The notes below the pieces were generated by a model. That model was given only the letters and a program-made list of their open reading frames with translations, made no database searches and had not been told where the DNA came from. Made by a program: the position numbers and the translations under genes. DNA of 64,000 bases from DAIMFL01 sp964372215. Lineage in GTDB: Bacteria > Pseudomonadota > Alphaproteobacteria > Dongiales > Dongiaceae. The stretch lies in the NCBI GenBank assembly GCA_964372215.1, contig CAYJQC010000008.1:1-64000 (forward strand), given 5' to 3'. Of this stretch, positions 28,801 through 37,318 are shown one piece after another (within the stretch, counting starts at the first letter, position 1; the number at the start of each line of letters is the position of its first letter).

Positions 28801-30582
28801 CGGTTCCAGGAGTTGTTCAACCTGTCCGAGGAGGATGTGGTCGGGCGCACGCCGCGGCAATTCTACCCGTCCCGCTTCGTCGACGAGATCGCGCAGGCGA
28901 TCGAAAAGGTGCGCAGCACCGGGGCTGCGGTGGTCCAGGAGGAGGGCGCGCCTACGATCTACGGGGATCGGCGCTATCTCACGACGCGCTTTCCGGTTGT
29001 GGACGATGCCGGCCGGCTCAGCGGCATTGGCTCGATCTCCGTCGACGTCAGCGAGCAGCGCGCCGCCGAAGCGGCCCTGCGCGACAGCGAGGCGCGGCTG
29101 CGTGCGATCTACGAGAGCGAGCCGGAATGCGTGGCTTTGCTGTCACGTGACGGCGCGATCTCCGAGATCAATCCGGCGGGTCTCGCGATGATCGAGGCGG
29201 CGCAGCCGGCCGAAGCGATCGGACTGAGGCTGCACGACTTGGTCGAGCCGGACTACCGCCAGGCCCTGGGCGCACTGGTCGACCAGATCTTCGACGGCGG
29301 AAGCGGCTCGCTGCTCTACGAGCTGACGGGCCTCAAGGGCAGCCGGCGCTGGATGGAGACCAACGCCGTTCCCTTGCGGGACAGCGGCGGGGCGATCACC
29401 GCCATGCTGACCATCACGCGCGACGTGACCGGTCAGCGCAACATGGAGGATCAGCTGCGCCAGTCGCAGAAGATGGAGGCGATCGGCCAGCTCACCGGTG
29501 GCGTGGCCCACGATTTCAACAACCTGCTCGGTGTCATCGTCGGCAACCTCGACCTGTTGTCGCTCAAGTTGGCCCAGCGCAGCACCGAACGCGAGCTGGT
29601 CGACCGCGCGGTCGCCGCGGCCGAGCGCGGCGCCGCACTTACCCAGCGGCTACTGGCCTTCGCGCGGCGCCAGACGCTGCTGCCGCAACAGGTGAATGCC
29701 GGCGAACTGGTGACCGAAGTGTCGCAGCTCCTGCGGCGCGCCATTGGCGAGCAGATCGATCTCACTATCCGGGTCGATCCCGAGCTGCGTCCCTGCTACG
29801 TCGATCCGGGACAGCTCGAGACCGCGCTGGTGAATCTTGCCATCAACGCCCGCGACGCCATGCCGGACGGCGGCGCGATGACGATCTCCGCCATCAATAT
29901 GTCCGTCGCCGAGCCCGGCGCGGAGCCGGGCGACTTCGTGGTGATCTCGGTTGCCGACACCGGCGAGGGCATGAGCGAGGAGGTCAAGGCGCATGCCTTC
30001 GAGCCGTTCTTCACGACCAAGGAGGTCGGCAAGGGCAGCGGCCTCGGGCTCAGCATGGTGTATGGCTTCGTCGAGCAGTCGGGCGGTCACGTGGAACTGG
30101 AGAGCGAGCCCGGGATGGGCACGACGGTGAGCCTGCACCTGAAGGCAAGCGTGGCGGCGCCGGTGACAACCAGCATCGTGCCGACCCTGCGCACCAGCGT
30201 CGGCGATGGGGAGCTCGTGCTCGTGGTCGAGGACGATGACGAGATGCGGGCCTTCGCCGTCGATGCGTTGCACCGGCTCGGCTATCGCACCGTCTCGGCG
30301 GTAGACGGTGTGGACGCGCTGTCGGCGCTGGACGAGAATGCCGACGTTGCGGCGGTTTTCACCGACGTCGTGCTGGCCGGGAGCATGGACGGTTTCGGCC
30401 TGGCGGTCCGCATCAAGGCGGCGCGGCCGAGCCTGCCGGTGCTGTACACCTCGGGCTTCGCCGACGTCGATCGACTGCCGGCCGAGCTTCCGGCCGAAGA
30501 GGTGGACTTGCTGCCCAAGCCGTACCGCATTGCCGAGCTCGGGCGTCGTCTCGAGCGGCTGCTGAAGAGGGAAAGCGCATGA
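25834..30582 (+). CDS. Hybrid sensor histidine kinase with multiple PAS domains
   Basis: A very large sensor kinase, 1,582 residues from ATG 25834; a GTG at 25789 would give 1,597. Numbering from the GTG: TM1 near 41-62, a helical periplasmic sensor to about 348, TM2 near 352-374, HAMP 375-430, then about six PAS modules (437-560, 575-690, 720-835, 840-965, 972-1090, 1095-1213), with a coiled coil after the second. HisKA follows (phospho-acceptor His1241 in GGVAHDFNNLL), then an ATPase (NARDAM, DTGEGM, GKGSGLGLSM) and a receiver with Asp1526 (VFTDVV). It lacks an HPt domain. A lone receiver gene overlaps its end by four bases. Confidence 0.9.
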   Translation: MPTTLAPQTGRAGRRRFGIRAKSLSGLAVLLGMLLFTTSGLVVESWVTLRHAKEAEQRNSLAGDLARVALDTAVERGVTNGVLTSADPASPEDVAMILQRRAASQGLLQSVMERVARDPTLLASKDYSDLAAAATSLDRLRSDVDAELTLALADRSQKTADDWLPAASGLIETIRQTIGDLSAPAITLDAELQTVLEARMAAFDLRNAAGGAAALISGALGSGAAFGLSDAVLIGSRREGTDLHWRRLQRLVESIRDPRLADAISGADRGYFADYLDLLNGVIDAGQAARPYPVDLQAFGIATREALASLDDLVLLTQAISTEMLRGRARSAEFRLFASLAVALAGLGVAGFTMLAFSRRVLRPIERVTDAMRRLAQGRIVAADLPVEQPDEIGEMSRAIAAFRDTIISSEAALADAELFALQTIDALPTRVAVLDEHGLLIAANKNWRESGASDGCAIGVVGQNYLSLCETSTCAGNEAGATIAAGIRSVIADPGREFEFEYPSHSPAGRRWFRVRVTQFSGSGPRRLVVSHDDITERMLAEERLQDRNRLLELAEEMSLTGHWRLEVQTGTLSWSSEIYRIHGRIPQEYTPDPDSMLAAYHPEDRPLLAGAIDDAIGNGGGFCLDLRLFRTDGQLRNVEVLADCEKDAEGRVVSLFGVFHDITDRKKVEDSLADINAELERRVREQTAELTTRESYLRGILENVAEMVMTIDADGRIASFNPAAESAFGYAADEVIGTDIDLLIDVPDEERPAGYIRHYMQSGTARVVGVVGHEIMAVRKDGSKMPVEVTVAEMQVGRAVQFIAAMRDITERRRSERALSEQATLLRRAQDLAGIGHWTWRKARLSGAWHTGLRYSPEVAALFGVPEAELAVPDAVYIERFVHPEDRQFVTEAFRDYRKRRRERMPLEYRIVRPDGSVRHIREVTENILELSDDPIEALGTMQDITERKAADLALRRSEARMRAVFDHAPVTISLRDLEGRYVIVNRRFQELFNLSEEDVVGRTPRQFYPSRFVDEIAQAIEKVRSTGAAVVQEEGAPTIYGDRRYLTTRFPVVDDAGRLSGIGSISVDVSEQRAAEAALRDSEARLRAIYESEPECVALLSRDGAISEINPAGLAMIEAAQPAEAIGLRLHDLVEPDYRQALGALVDQIFDGGSGSLLYELTGLKGSRRWMETNAVPLRDSGGAITAMLTITRDVTGQRNMEDQLRQSQKMEAIGQLTGGVAHDFNNLLGVIVGNLDLLSLKLAQRSTERELVDRAVAAAERGAALTQRLLAFARRQTLLPQQVNAGELVTEVSQLLRRAIGEQIDLTIRVDPELRPCYVDPGQLETALVNLAINARDAMPDGGAMTISAINMSVAEPGAEPGDFVVISVADTGEGMSEEVKAHAFEPFFTTKEVGKGSGLGLSMVYGFVEQSGGHVELESEPGMGTTVSLHLKASVAAPVTTSIVPTLRTSVGDGELVLVVEDDDEMRAFAVDALHRLGYRTVSAVDGVDALSALDENADVAAVFTDVVLAGSMDGFGLAVRIKAARPSLPVLYTSGFADVDRLPAELPAEEVDLLPKPYRIAELGRRLERLLKRESA

Positions 30583-30968
30583 GCGCCATGCAAAAACGGC
30601 TGCTCGTCGTCGATGACGAGGCCAACTTCGCCGCGTTCGTGCGCGATGCCGCGAGCGCGCTCGGCTGCGCGATCGACGTGGCGACCAGCAGCCAGGAGGC
30701 GATGGCGTGCTATGCCCGGGCCGTGCCCGACGTGATCGTGCTGGATATCGTCATGCCGGAGATGGACGGGGTCGAGCTGATGCGCTGGCTGGCCGCACAG
30801 GGCTGCAACGGCCAGATCGTGCTGGTCACCGGATTCAACCCGCACTATGCGGAAATGGCGGAACGGCTGTCCTCGGCGCTGGGGTTGAAGACCCCCGTCG
30901 TGCTCGGCAAGCCAATTCGGTTGGCCACCCTGCTGAACACCCTGGAACCGCTGCTGCGGTCGGCCTGA
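30579..30968 (+). CDS. Stand-alone receiver (CheY-like) response regulator
   Basis: A 129-residue receiver domain. Acidic residues lie in LVVDDEANF, the phosphoacceptor is Asp56 in VIVLDIVMPEMDG, Thr84 is in LVTGF and Lys111 in LGKPI. It overlaps the hybrid kinase gene by four bases, so it is a likely phosphotransfer partner. With no output domain it would act by protein-protein contact. Confidence 0.9.
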   Translation: MSAMQKRLLVVDDEANFAAFVRDAASALGCAIDVATSSQEAMACYARAVPDVIVLDIVMPEMDGVELMRWLAAQGCNGQIVLVTGFNPHYAEMAERLSSALGLKTPVVLGKPIRLATLLNTLEPLLRSA

Positions 30969-31116
30969 CCCGCCTGGCTCGATTCCCGAGTTCGTACCCG
31001 CGTGACCTGCGCGTGGCTGGCGCGGAGCCGGCCTTGCCGCTCCGCCGCAGAAGCTTTATGCCTGGGCCGGCCGCCCGGCCCGGACCGGCGGCAGGTTCCC
31101 GGGAGGAGGGTGGCAG

Positions 31117-32649
31117 ATGACGGCCGTCGGTCAGTTCCTGCACTTGCATGAAGCGGACCAGGTAGCGGTGGCGCTGGCGGATCTGGCGGCCGGCAGCGAG
31201 ATCGCGCTGTCGGGCGTGCCGGCGCTGCGCCTCGCCGGTGCGGTGGCGCGCGGCCACAAGTTCGCCCTGCGGCCGATCGCGGCCGGCGAGCAGGTCCGCA
31301 AGTTCGGGGTGCCGATCGGCCGCGCCAAGACCGACATCCCGGCTGGCGGCCACGTCCATACCCACAATCTGGCATTCGAGCCGTCGCGCACGGTGTGGGA
31401 CCCGGCAGGCGCCGGCGGCGGCATCCGGCGCAACGCGCGCGGCCTGTCCTTCGACGGCTACGTGCGCGCCGACGGTGGCATCGGCACCCGCAACTATCTC
31501 GGCGTGCTCACCACGGTGAACTGCTCCGCCACGGTGGCCAAGCTGATCGCCGAGCGCTTTCGCCGCGAGGTGGATTTCTCCGGCCTGCCGAATGTCGACG
31601 GCGTCGCGGCGCTGGCGCATCAGCAGGGTTGCACCTTTCGCGCCGACGGCCCGTCGATGGAGATCCTGCGCCGTACCCTCGGCGGCTATGCCCGCCACCC
31701 GAACTTCGCCGGCGTGCTGGTGGTCGGGCTCGGCTGCGAGGACAACCAGGTCGACGAATTCCTGGAGAAGGCCGGGCTGGCGCCCGACGGCCGGATCGAG
31801 CGGCTGATCATCCAGGAGGAAGGCGGCACCGAGGCGACGGTCCAGGCCGGGGTGGCGCGGCTCAGAAAGATGCTCGACCGCGCCGCGGCGGCCAAGCGCC
31901 AGCGGTGCGACGCACGGCACATCAAGCTCGGGCTGCAATGCGGCGGCTCGGACGGCTTCTCCGCGCTGACAGCCAATCCGGCGCTCGGCCGCGCCGCCGA
32001 CCTGCTGGCGGCGGAGGGCGGCACCGCGATCCTCAGCGAGACGCCGGAGATCTATGGTGCCGAGAGCCTGCTGCTGGCGCGCGCCGCGACGCCGGAGGTC
32101 GGCGAGAAGCTGCTGGCGCTGATCCGCTGGTGGGAGGAGCACGCGCGCCATGACCGCGGCAGCCTGGACAACAACCCGTCGCCCGGCAACAAGGCCGGCG
32201 GCATCACTACCATCCTGGAAAAGTCGCTCGGCGCGGTCGCCAAGAGCGGCAGCTCGCCCCTGACCGCGGTCTACGGCTATGCCGAGCCGATCAGCGCGAG
32301 CGGCGCGGTGTTCATGGACTCGCCGGGCTACGATCCTGTCTCGGTCACCGGCCAGGTCGCCTCGGGCGCCAACATGATCTGCTTCACCACTGGTCGCGGC
32401 TCCTGTTTCGGCGCCAAGCCGGTGCCGAGCCTCAAGCTCGCCACCAACACCCCGATGTACCGGCGCATGGCGGCCGACATGGACATCAACTGCGGCGGGA
32501 TCGCCGACGGCACGGCGACGCTGGAGGAGACCGGCGAGCGCATCCTCGACCTGGTCCTGCGCACCGCCTCGGGCGAGCGCAGCCGCAGCGAGAGCCTCGG
32601 CTACGGCGACGAGGAATTCGTGCCTTGGAGCTTCGGCGCGATGTACTAG
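31117..32649 (+). CDS. UxaA/GarD family dehydratase (altronate dehydratase-like)
   Basis: A 510-residue enzyme of the altronate/galactarate dehydratase family, containing both the N-terminal SAF domain (about residues 1-90) and the C-terminal catalytic domain in one chain. Family signatures include GGIGTRNYLGVLTTVNCSA, NVDGVAALAHQQGC, LGLQCGGSDGFSA, DNNPSPGNKAGG and DINCGGIADG. Relatives dehydrate sugar acids with an iron centre. GGGAGGAGGG lies ten bases before the ATG. It converges with the GntR gene; the actual sugar acid is not determined. Confidence 0.87.
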   Translation: MTAVGQFLHLHEADQVAVALADLAAGSEIALSGVPALRLAGAVARGHKFALRPIAAGEQVRKFGVPIGRAKTDIPAGGHVHTHNLAFEPSRTVWDPAGAGGGIRRNARGLSFDGYVRADGGIGTRNYLGVLTTVNCSATVAKLIAERFRREVDFSGLPNVDGVAALAHQQGCTFRADGPSMEILRRTLGGYARHPNFAGVLVVGLGCEDNQVDEFLEKAGLAPDGRIERLIIQEEGGTEATVQAGVARLRKMLDRAAAAKRQRCDARHIKLGLQCGGSDGFSALTANPALGRAADLLAAEGGTAILSETPEIYGAESLLLARAATPEVGEKLLALIRWWEEHARHDRGSLDNNPSPGNKAGGITTILEKSLGAVAKSGSSPLTAVYGYAEPISASGAVFMDSPGYDPVSVTGQVASGANMICFTTGRGSCFGAKPVPSLKLATNTPMYRRMAADMDINCGGIADGTATLEETGERILDLVLRTASGERSRSESLGYGDEEFVPWSFGAMY

Positions 32650-32728
32650 ATGCCGGCCGGGCGTGCCCGGCGGGTGGTGCGTTTCCGGCCGTCTTCAGAG
32701 GCCTGGCGCAAGGCTGGCCGCGGCGCCT

Positions 32729-33445
32729 CTACTGTTCCTTCAGCCCCATCGGGAAGGCGTGGCGATTGATGTGGCCCTGGACGTCGCTGAGATGGCGGTA
32801 CATCGCCTGCTGCGCCCGCTCGCCGTCGCGCGCGGCGATGGCGTCGCAGATTTCCTGGTGGAACCCGGCATAGACCGACTGCCGCTTGTAGCAATTGGCG
32901 TTCTCGCCCAGGCGGCGCCAGGCGGCGTCGCGCCGGCAGTTCCGCAGCATGTCGAACATGGCGAGGAAAAGGGCGTTGCGCGAGGCTTCGGCGACCGCGC
33001 GGTGAAACAGCTCGTCGGCTTCCTCATAGACGGTAGAGGCCGTCGCGCTGCGGGTGCCCTCGGCCAGGCGCTGCAGCTTCTTGATGTCGCATTGCGAGGC
33101 GCGCAGCGCCGCCAGCCGGGCCATGACCGGCTCGATCGACAGCCGGACCTCGATCGCCTCCAAGGGGTTGGTGTGCTCGAGGATCTGATCGAGCGGCACC
33201 GCCGCGGCGCCGTTCGGCGCGGTCTGCTGGTGCTCGGGCGCCTGGACGAAGGTGCCGCGGCCCTGCTGCCGCCGGATCTGCCCCTCGCGCTCCAGCACGT
33301 CGAGGGCGCGGCGCAGCGAGCGTCGGCCGACGCCGAGCTCGTCCGCCAGGATCCGCTCCGGCGGGATGCGGCCGTCGAGGCCGATGTCGTCGCCGGCGAT
33401 CAAGGCCCGCAGCCTGGTCAATGTCTGTTCGGTGCGCTCCATCAT
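32729..33445 (-). CDS. GntR family (FadR/FCD subfamily) regulator
   Basis: A 238-residue regulator with an N-terminal winged helix (about residues 5-70: RIPPERILADELGVGRRSLR, then LEREGQIRRQQGRGTFV) and an all-helical FCD ligand-binding domain containing the metal-binding pattern D-x3-H (ADELFHRAV) and later histidines. It probably senses an acid metabolite. The tandem ATGs at 33445 and 33442 follow AACGGGG. It is divergent from the cupin dioxygenase run across a 376-base spacer. Confidence 0.88.
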   Translation of the reverse strand: MMERTEQTLTRLRALIAGDDIGLDGRIPPERILADELGVGRRSLRRALDVLEREGQIRRQQGRGTFVQAPEHQQTAPNGAAAVPLDQILEHTNPLEAIEVRLSIEPVMARLAALRASQCDIKKLQRLAEGTRSATASTVYEEADELFHRAVAEASRNALFLAMFDMLRNCRRDAAWRRLGENANCYKRQSVYAGFHQEICDAIAARDGERAQQAMYRHLSDVQGHINRHAFPMGLKEQ

Positions 33446-33821
33446 TCGACCCCGTTCCCGCTGCGGTCCGGCAGCCTGGTTCGACATTGGTACACAGTCT
33501 CTGGCCCGCCACGCTGGCAGGCCCGCCATCCGCGGTTGCGTCACACTCCGGCCGCGCATTCGGGCCGGTGCGCCGCAGCCACATATGCTCCGCAGGCGAA
33601 CCGGCCGTCGACACGCCGCCCGACAAGTCCGCAGGGAACCAAAAGGTGCCATATGCGCTACCAATTGGCAATGTGTGCCACCGGCGGCCGATCCTTGTTG
33701 ACGGTTGGTGACGGGCTTCGCTAGCCTCAGCCCCGGATAGCGCCGATTTCGGCGAACCAATGCAAAAAGTGGTTCCGGCAAGGCCGGGCCACGGTGACAC
33801 AGGCGACGAGATCGGGCGGCC
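33446..33821. promoter_or_regulatory. Divergent control region between the FadR-type regulator and the dioxygenase gene
   Basis: No gene is visible. ATTGGTA at 33486-33492 and the inverted TACCAAT at 33659-33665 lie about 165 bases apart, and the second is part of a CCAATTGG palindrome (33661-33668). Such T-GGT/ACC-A half-sites resemble FadR-subfamily operators, so looping regulation is possible but unproven. A hydrophilic open frame of some 140 codons crosses this interval and is judged spurious. Confidence 0.4.
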
Positions 33822-34970
33822 ATGATGCGCGACGGCAGGAAACTCGACGGCAGCAATCGGCAGGCGGCGCTCGACCAGCTCCATGCCGACGTCCACGCCG
33901 GCGACATGGCGCCGTTCTGGGCCATCGACAAGTCGGTCGCCCATGACCAGGACCGCCAGGTCATGGACAAGAACAAGGCGATCCCGTTCGTCTGGAGCTA
34001 CAAGGACCGGATCGAGCCGCTGCTCTATCGCTCCGCCGAGCTGATCACCACCGAATCGTCGGAGCGCCGATCGCTGATCCTGGTCAACCCCGGCTTGGCG
34101 CCACGCCGGGCATCGGTCAGCACCATGTACACCGCCTATCGGTTGAACGATCCGCGCGAGATCATGCCGCCGCACCGCCATTCGCCGAACGCCATCCGCT
34201 TCGGCCTGACGGGCATGCAGAACTTCACCGGCGTCGAGGGCGAGAACATCACCTTCGGACCTGGCGACATGGTGCTGACGCCCCATGATACCTGGCACAA
34301 TCACGGCAACCAGGGCGGCGACCCCGCGATCAATCTGAGCGTTCTCGACCTGCCCCTGGTGGAGACCCTGAACGCCACCTATTTCGAGCACGACTATACC
34401 GAGGACGAGGGCGGCAAGCGGGTGCGCCGTGCCGTGCAGTCCGAGCGCTTCCCTTCGGACTATTCCCAGCGCGTCTACGGCCATGGCGGGCTGATGCCGC
34501 GCTTCGTCTCGCACGACCGCGGCACCGGCGCCGCTTCGCCGATGTACGTCTATCGCTGGGAGATGATGCGCGAGCTGTTCGAGAAGTTTCGCGATTGGGA
34601 CGGCGACCCCCACGAAGCGCTGATGACCGAGTATGTCGATCCGACCAACGGGCAGCCGGTCTTCAAGACCATCACCTTCTTCATGCAGATGCTGCGGCCC
34701 GGCGAGCACACCCGGCCCTTGAAGCAGAACGCCAGCCTGCTCTGCGCGCCGTTCGAGGGAAGCGGCCACAGCATGGTCGACGGCAAGCGCCTGGACTGGG
34801 CGCCGTTCGATACCTTCGCGGTGCCCGGCGGCGCCTGGTGCGAGCATGTCAACGACGGCACCGAGCCGGCGTTCCTGTTCGTCGCCAGCGACGAGCCGAC
34901 CCTGAAGGCGCTGGCGCTCTACCAGAAACACGGCCGGACCGGGTCCGGTGACGTCGTCCGTCTCTCCTGA
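33822..34970 (+). CDS. Cupin-type aromatic ring-cleavage dioxygenase (gentisate 1,2-dioxygenase-like)
   Basis: A 382-residue bicupin of the gentisate/1-hydroxy-2-naphthoate dioxygenase family. The first cupin has the iron-binding His118 and His120 (IMPPHRHSPNAIRF) and a third His159 in TPHDTWHNHGN. The second cupin (about 275-375) lacks the full metal triad, as is usual in this family. Such enzymes open an aromatic ring between a carboxylate- and a hydroxyl-bearing carbon. The gene leads a co-directional run with LVIVD, RidA, GST and dehydrogenase genes and is divergent from the FadR-type gene. The substrate could be gentisate or a hydroxylated N-heterocycle. Confidence 0.83.
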   Translation: MMRDGRKLDGSNRQAALDQLHADVHAGDMAPFWAIDKSVAHDQDRQVMDKNKAIPFVWSYKDRIEPLLYRSAELITTESSERRSLILVNPGLAPRRASVSTMYTAYRLNDPREIMPPHRHSPNAIRFGLTGMQNFTGVEGENITFGPGDMVLTPHDTWHNHGNQGGDPAINLSVLDLPLVETLNATYFEHDYTEDEGGKRVRRAVQSERFPSDYSQRVYGHGGLMPRFVSHDRGTGAASPMYVYRWEMMRELFEKFRDWDGDPHEALMTEYVDPTNGQPVFKTITFFMQMLRPGEHTRPLKQNASLLCAPFEGSGHSMVDGKRLDWAPFDTFAVPGGAWCEHVNDGTEPAFLFVASDEPTLKALALYQKHGRTGSGDVVRLS

Positions 34971-34987
34971 GCAACCCCTCGACGGCG

Positions 34988-36145
34988 GTGCCGGCCCCGG
35001 CCGGCGCTGCGGAATCCATGGCCAACAGCAGCAACACCAAGCAGGTCGCGCATATCGACTGCCCCGGCGGCGGCCAGGTCTGGGTCGAGGGCAACGTGCT
35101 CTATATCGGCCATATGCGGCAGCCCACCGGCACCACGATCGTGGATGTGTCGGATCCGGCCCATCCGCGCGAACTGGCGCGCGTGGAGCTGCCGCCGGGC
35201 TGGCATTCGCACAAGGTGCGGGTGGCGGGCGATGTCATGATCGTCAATCACGAGCGCCAGGGCGGCGACGCCAATCCGGATTTCGGCGGGGGGCTCGGCA
35301 TCTACGACGTCTCGAAGCCGGCGCGGCCCAGGCTGATCACGAAGTGGCGGACCCACGGCAAGGGTGTCCATCGCTACGACTTCGACGGCCGCTACGCCTA
35401 CATATCGCCGACCGCCGAGGGCTATGTCGGCAACATCGTCATGATTCTCGATCTCCAGGATCCGGCGAGGCCCGAGGAGGTCGGGCGCTGGTGGATCCCC
35501 GGGCAGTGGCAGGCCGGCGGCGAGGCGTATCCGTGGCACGACTGGACGCCACCGCGCTGCCATCACCCCATGCGCGTCGGCGACCGGCTCTATGTCAGCT
35601 ATTGGCATCACGGCTTCTACATCCTCGACATTTCCGACATGTCGAAGCCGAAGGCGATCTCCGGCGTGAACACCTCGCCGGTGTTTCCGCATCCCACCCA
35701 TACCTGCCTGCCGATCCCGCGAAAGCTCAGGGGGCGCGACGTCATGGTGGTGGCGGACGAGGACGTCGCCAAGCTGTGGCCGGCGGCGCCTGCCTTCACC
35801 TGGATCTACGACATCACCGACGAGCGGTTCCCGACGGCGATCTCGACCTTCCAGGTCGAAGGGCTCGATCCCGACGGGGCGCCGCAGCCGCCGATGATGG
35901 GCTGCCATCAGCCCTCCGAGCGCTTCAACGGCACCGTCATCCCCTTCGCCTGGTTCGCCAAGGGCCTGCGCATCCTCGACATCGCCGACCCGTTCCGGCC
36001 GCGCGAGGTCGGCTTCTACGAGGCCGATGCGCCCGAGGGCTTCGATCTGGCCTCGTCGAACGACGTCACCATCGACGACCGCGGGCTGATCTATCTGATC
36101 GACCGCCAGCGCGGGGTCGACATCATCGAGACCTCGGCATGGTGA
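34988..36145 (+). CDS. LVIVD repeat beta-propeller protein
   Basis: A protein of 385 residues (375 if the ATG at 35018 is used) made of LVIVD repeats, for example VDVSDPAHPRELARVELP, YDVSKPARPRLITKW, LDLQDPARPEEVGRW and LDIADPFRPREVGFY. These build a beta-propeller, used for binding rather than catalysis. No signal peptide is evident. It lies 17 bases after the dioxygenase gene. A metabolite- or enzyme-binding role in the pathway is inferred from context only. Confidence 0.83.
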   Translation: MPAPAGAAESMANSSNTKQVAHIDCPGGGQVWVEGNVLYIGHMRQPTGTTIVDVSDPAHPRELARVELPPGWHSHKVRVAGDVMIVNHERQGGDANPDFGGGLGIYDVSKPARPRLITKWRTHGKGVHRYDFDGRYAYISPTAEGYVGNIVMILDLQDPARPEEVGRWWIPGQWQAGGEAYPWHDWTPPRCHHPMRVGDRLYVSYWHHGFYILDISDMSKPKAISGVNTSPVFPHPTHTCLPIPRKLRGRDVMVVADEDVAKLWPAAPAFTWIYDITDERFPTAISTFQVEGLDPDGAPQPPMMGCHQPSERFNGTVIPFAWFAKGLRILDIADPFRPREVGFYEADAPEGFDLASSNDVTIDDRGLIYLIDRQRGVDIIETSAW

Positions 36146-36172
36146 GGCAACGGAACAAACGGGAGCGGACGC

Positions 36173-36562
36173 GTGGCTGACAGCAAGGGCGCCATCAAGC
36201 CGATCGGCAAGAAGAATCCCAATCTGCCGTTCCATCCGGCGGTCCGCGCCGGGGACTTCATCTTCATCTCCGGCCAGGTGGCCAAGGACGAGCACGGCAA
36301 CATGTGCGCCGGCAACATCGAGGAGCAGACGCGCTGGACCATCGAGTGCCTGCGGCGCATCCTCGCGCTCGACGGCGCCGACTTGTCGGACATCGTGCGG
36401 GTCACGGTCTATCTCGATGACGCCCGCGATTTCGGCCGATACAACCGGGTCTTCGCCGAGTACTTTCCGGACGGCAATATCGCGCGGACCACGGTCGAGG
36501 CGCGCGCGGTCATCGATACCAAGATCGAGATGGACGCCATCGCCTACAAGCCGCTCGGCTAG
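36173..36562 (+). CDS. RidA family (enamine/imine deaminase) protein
   Basis: A 129-residue RidA/YjgF/UK114 protein. Features include GDFIFISGQVAKDE, SDIVRVTVYLDD and ARTTVEARA, where Arg106 matches the substrate carboxylate-binding arginine of active RidA enzymes. They hydrolyse reactive enamines or imines to ketones and ammonia. In pathways that break nitrogen heterocycles, such proteins release ammonia from aminomuconate-type products. The GTG at 36173 follows GGGAGCGGAC. Confidence 0.9.
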   Translation: MADSKGAIKPIGKKNPNLPFHPAVRAGDFIFISGQVAKDEHGNMCAGNIEEQTRWTIECLRRILALDGADLSDIVRVTVYLDDARDFGRYNRVFAEYFPDGNIARTTVEARAVIDTKIEMDAIAYKPLG

Positions 36563-36641
36563 CGCCAGCAGGGAACGCAGTGCGCCTGCGAGGCCCAGTC
36601 GACGGGACCCTCGCCGGCGCAATCCAGGGAGAGGCTAGAGA

Positions 36642-37244
36642 ATGTTCAGAGTCCTAGGTCGCGGCACATCGGGCAATGTGCAGAAGGTGGTCTGGCTGCT
36701 CGAGGAGATGGGGCAGAAGTACCAGCGCGAGGATTACGGCCGGCAGTTCGGCAACACCGCCGATGCGGCCTATCTCGAGCTGAACCCGGCCGGCAAGGTG
36801 CCGACCCTGGTGGATGGCGACGTCGTGGTCTGGGAATCGAACACGATCCTGCGCTATCTCGCCAACAAGGTCGGAACGCCGCTTTATCCTACCGACCCGG
36901 CGGGGCGCAGCCAGGTCGAGCGCTGGATGGACTGGCTGCTGGCCTCGCTCAACGCGCCCTATGTCGCCATCTTCAAGGAGTCGAAGAAGGCGGAGGGCGA
37001 GCGGGCGCCGAGCTTCGCCGCCGACGCCACGGAGCTGAAGGGCCATCTTGCGCTGTTGAACGGGGCGATGGCCGGGCGGAAATTCGTCGCCGGCGGTGCG
37101 ATGAGCCTGGCGGATGTCTGCCTGGGGCCGATCGTCCATCGCTGCCTGGACTTCCCGATCGATGCGTCGGGACTGGACGATCTGCAGGCCTGGCGCGCGT
37201 CGATGGCGGCGCGGCCGGGCTTCAAGAAAGCGGTGGGCGGCTGA
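36642..37244 (+). CDS. Glutathione S-transferase family protein
   Basis: A 200-residue GST with an N-terminal thioredoxin-like half (GTSGNVQKVVWLLEEMG, NPAGKVPTLVDGDVVVWESNTILRYL with the glutathione-binding Glu-Ser) and a helical C-terminal half. The N-terminal Ser/Thr pattern is of the theta/omega-like bacterial type rather than the maleylpyruvate isomerase zeta type. It could handle a reactive ring-fission product; the substrate is unknown. GGAGAGG precedes the ATG. Confidence 0.88.
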   Translation: MFRVLGRGTSGNVQKVVWLLEEMGQKYQREDYGRQFGNTADAAYLELNPAGKVPTLVDGDVVVWESNTILRYLANKVGTPLYPTDPAGRSQVERWMDWLLASLNAPYVAIFKESKKAEGERAPSFAADATELKGHLALLNGAMAGRKFVAGGAMSLADVCLGPIVHRCLDFPIDASGLDDLQAWRASMAARPGFKKAVGG

Positions 37245-37318
37245 GCGCCTGCCGACACATGACTCAGCGCCGCGGCGTCGGCGCGGCTGAACGACAAAGA
37301 GAAATGCAAGGAGGCGAC

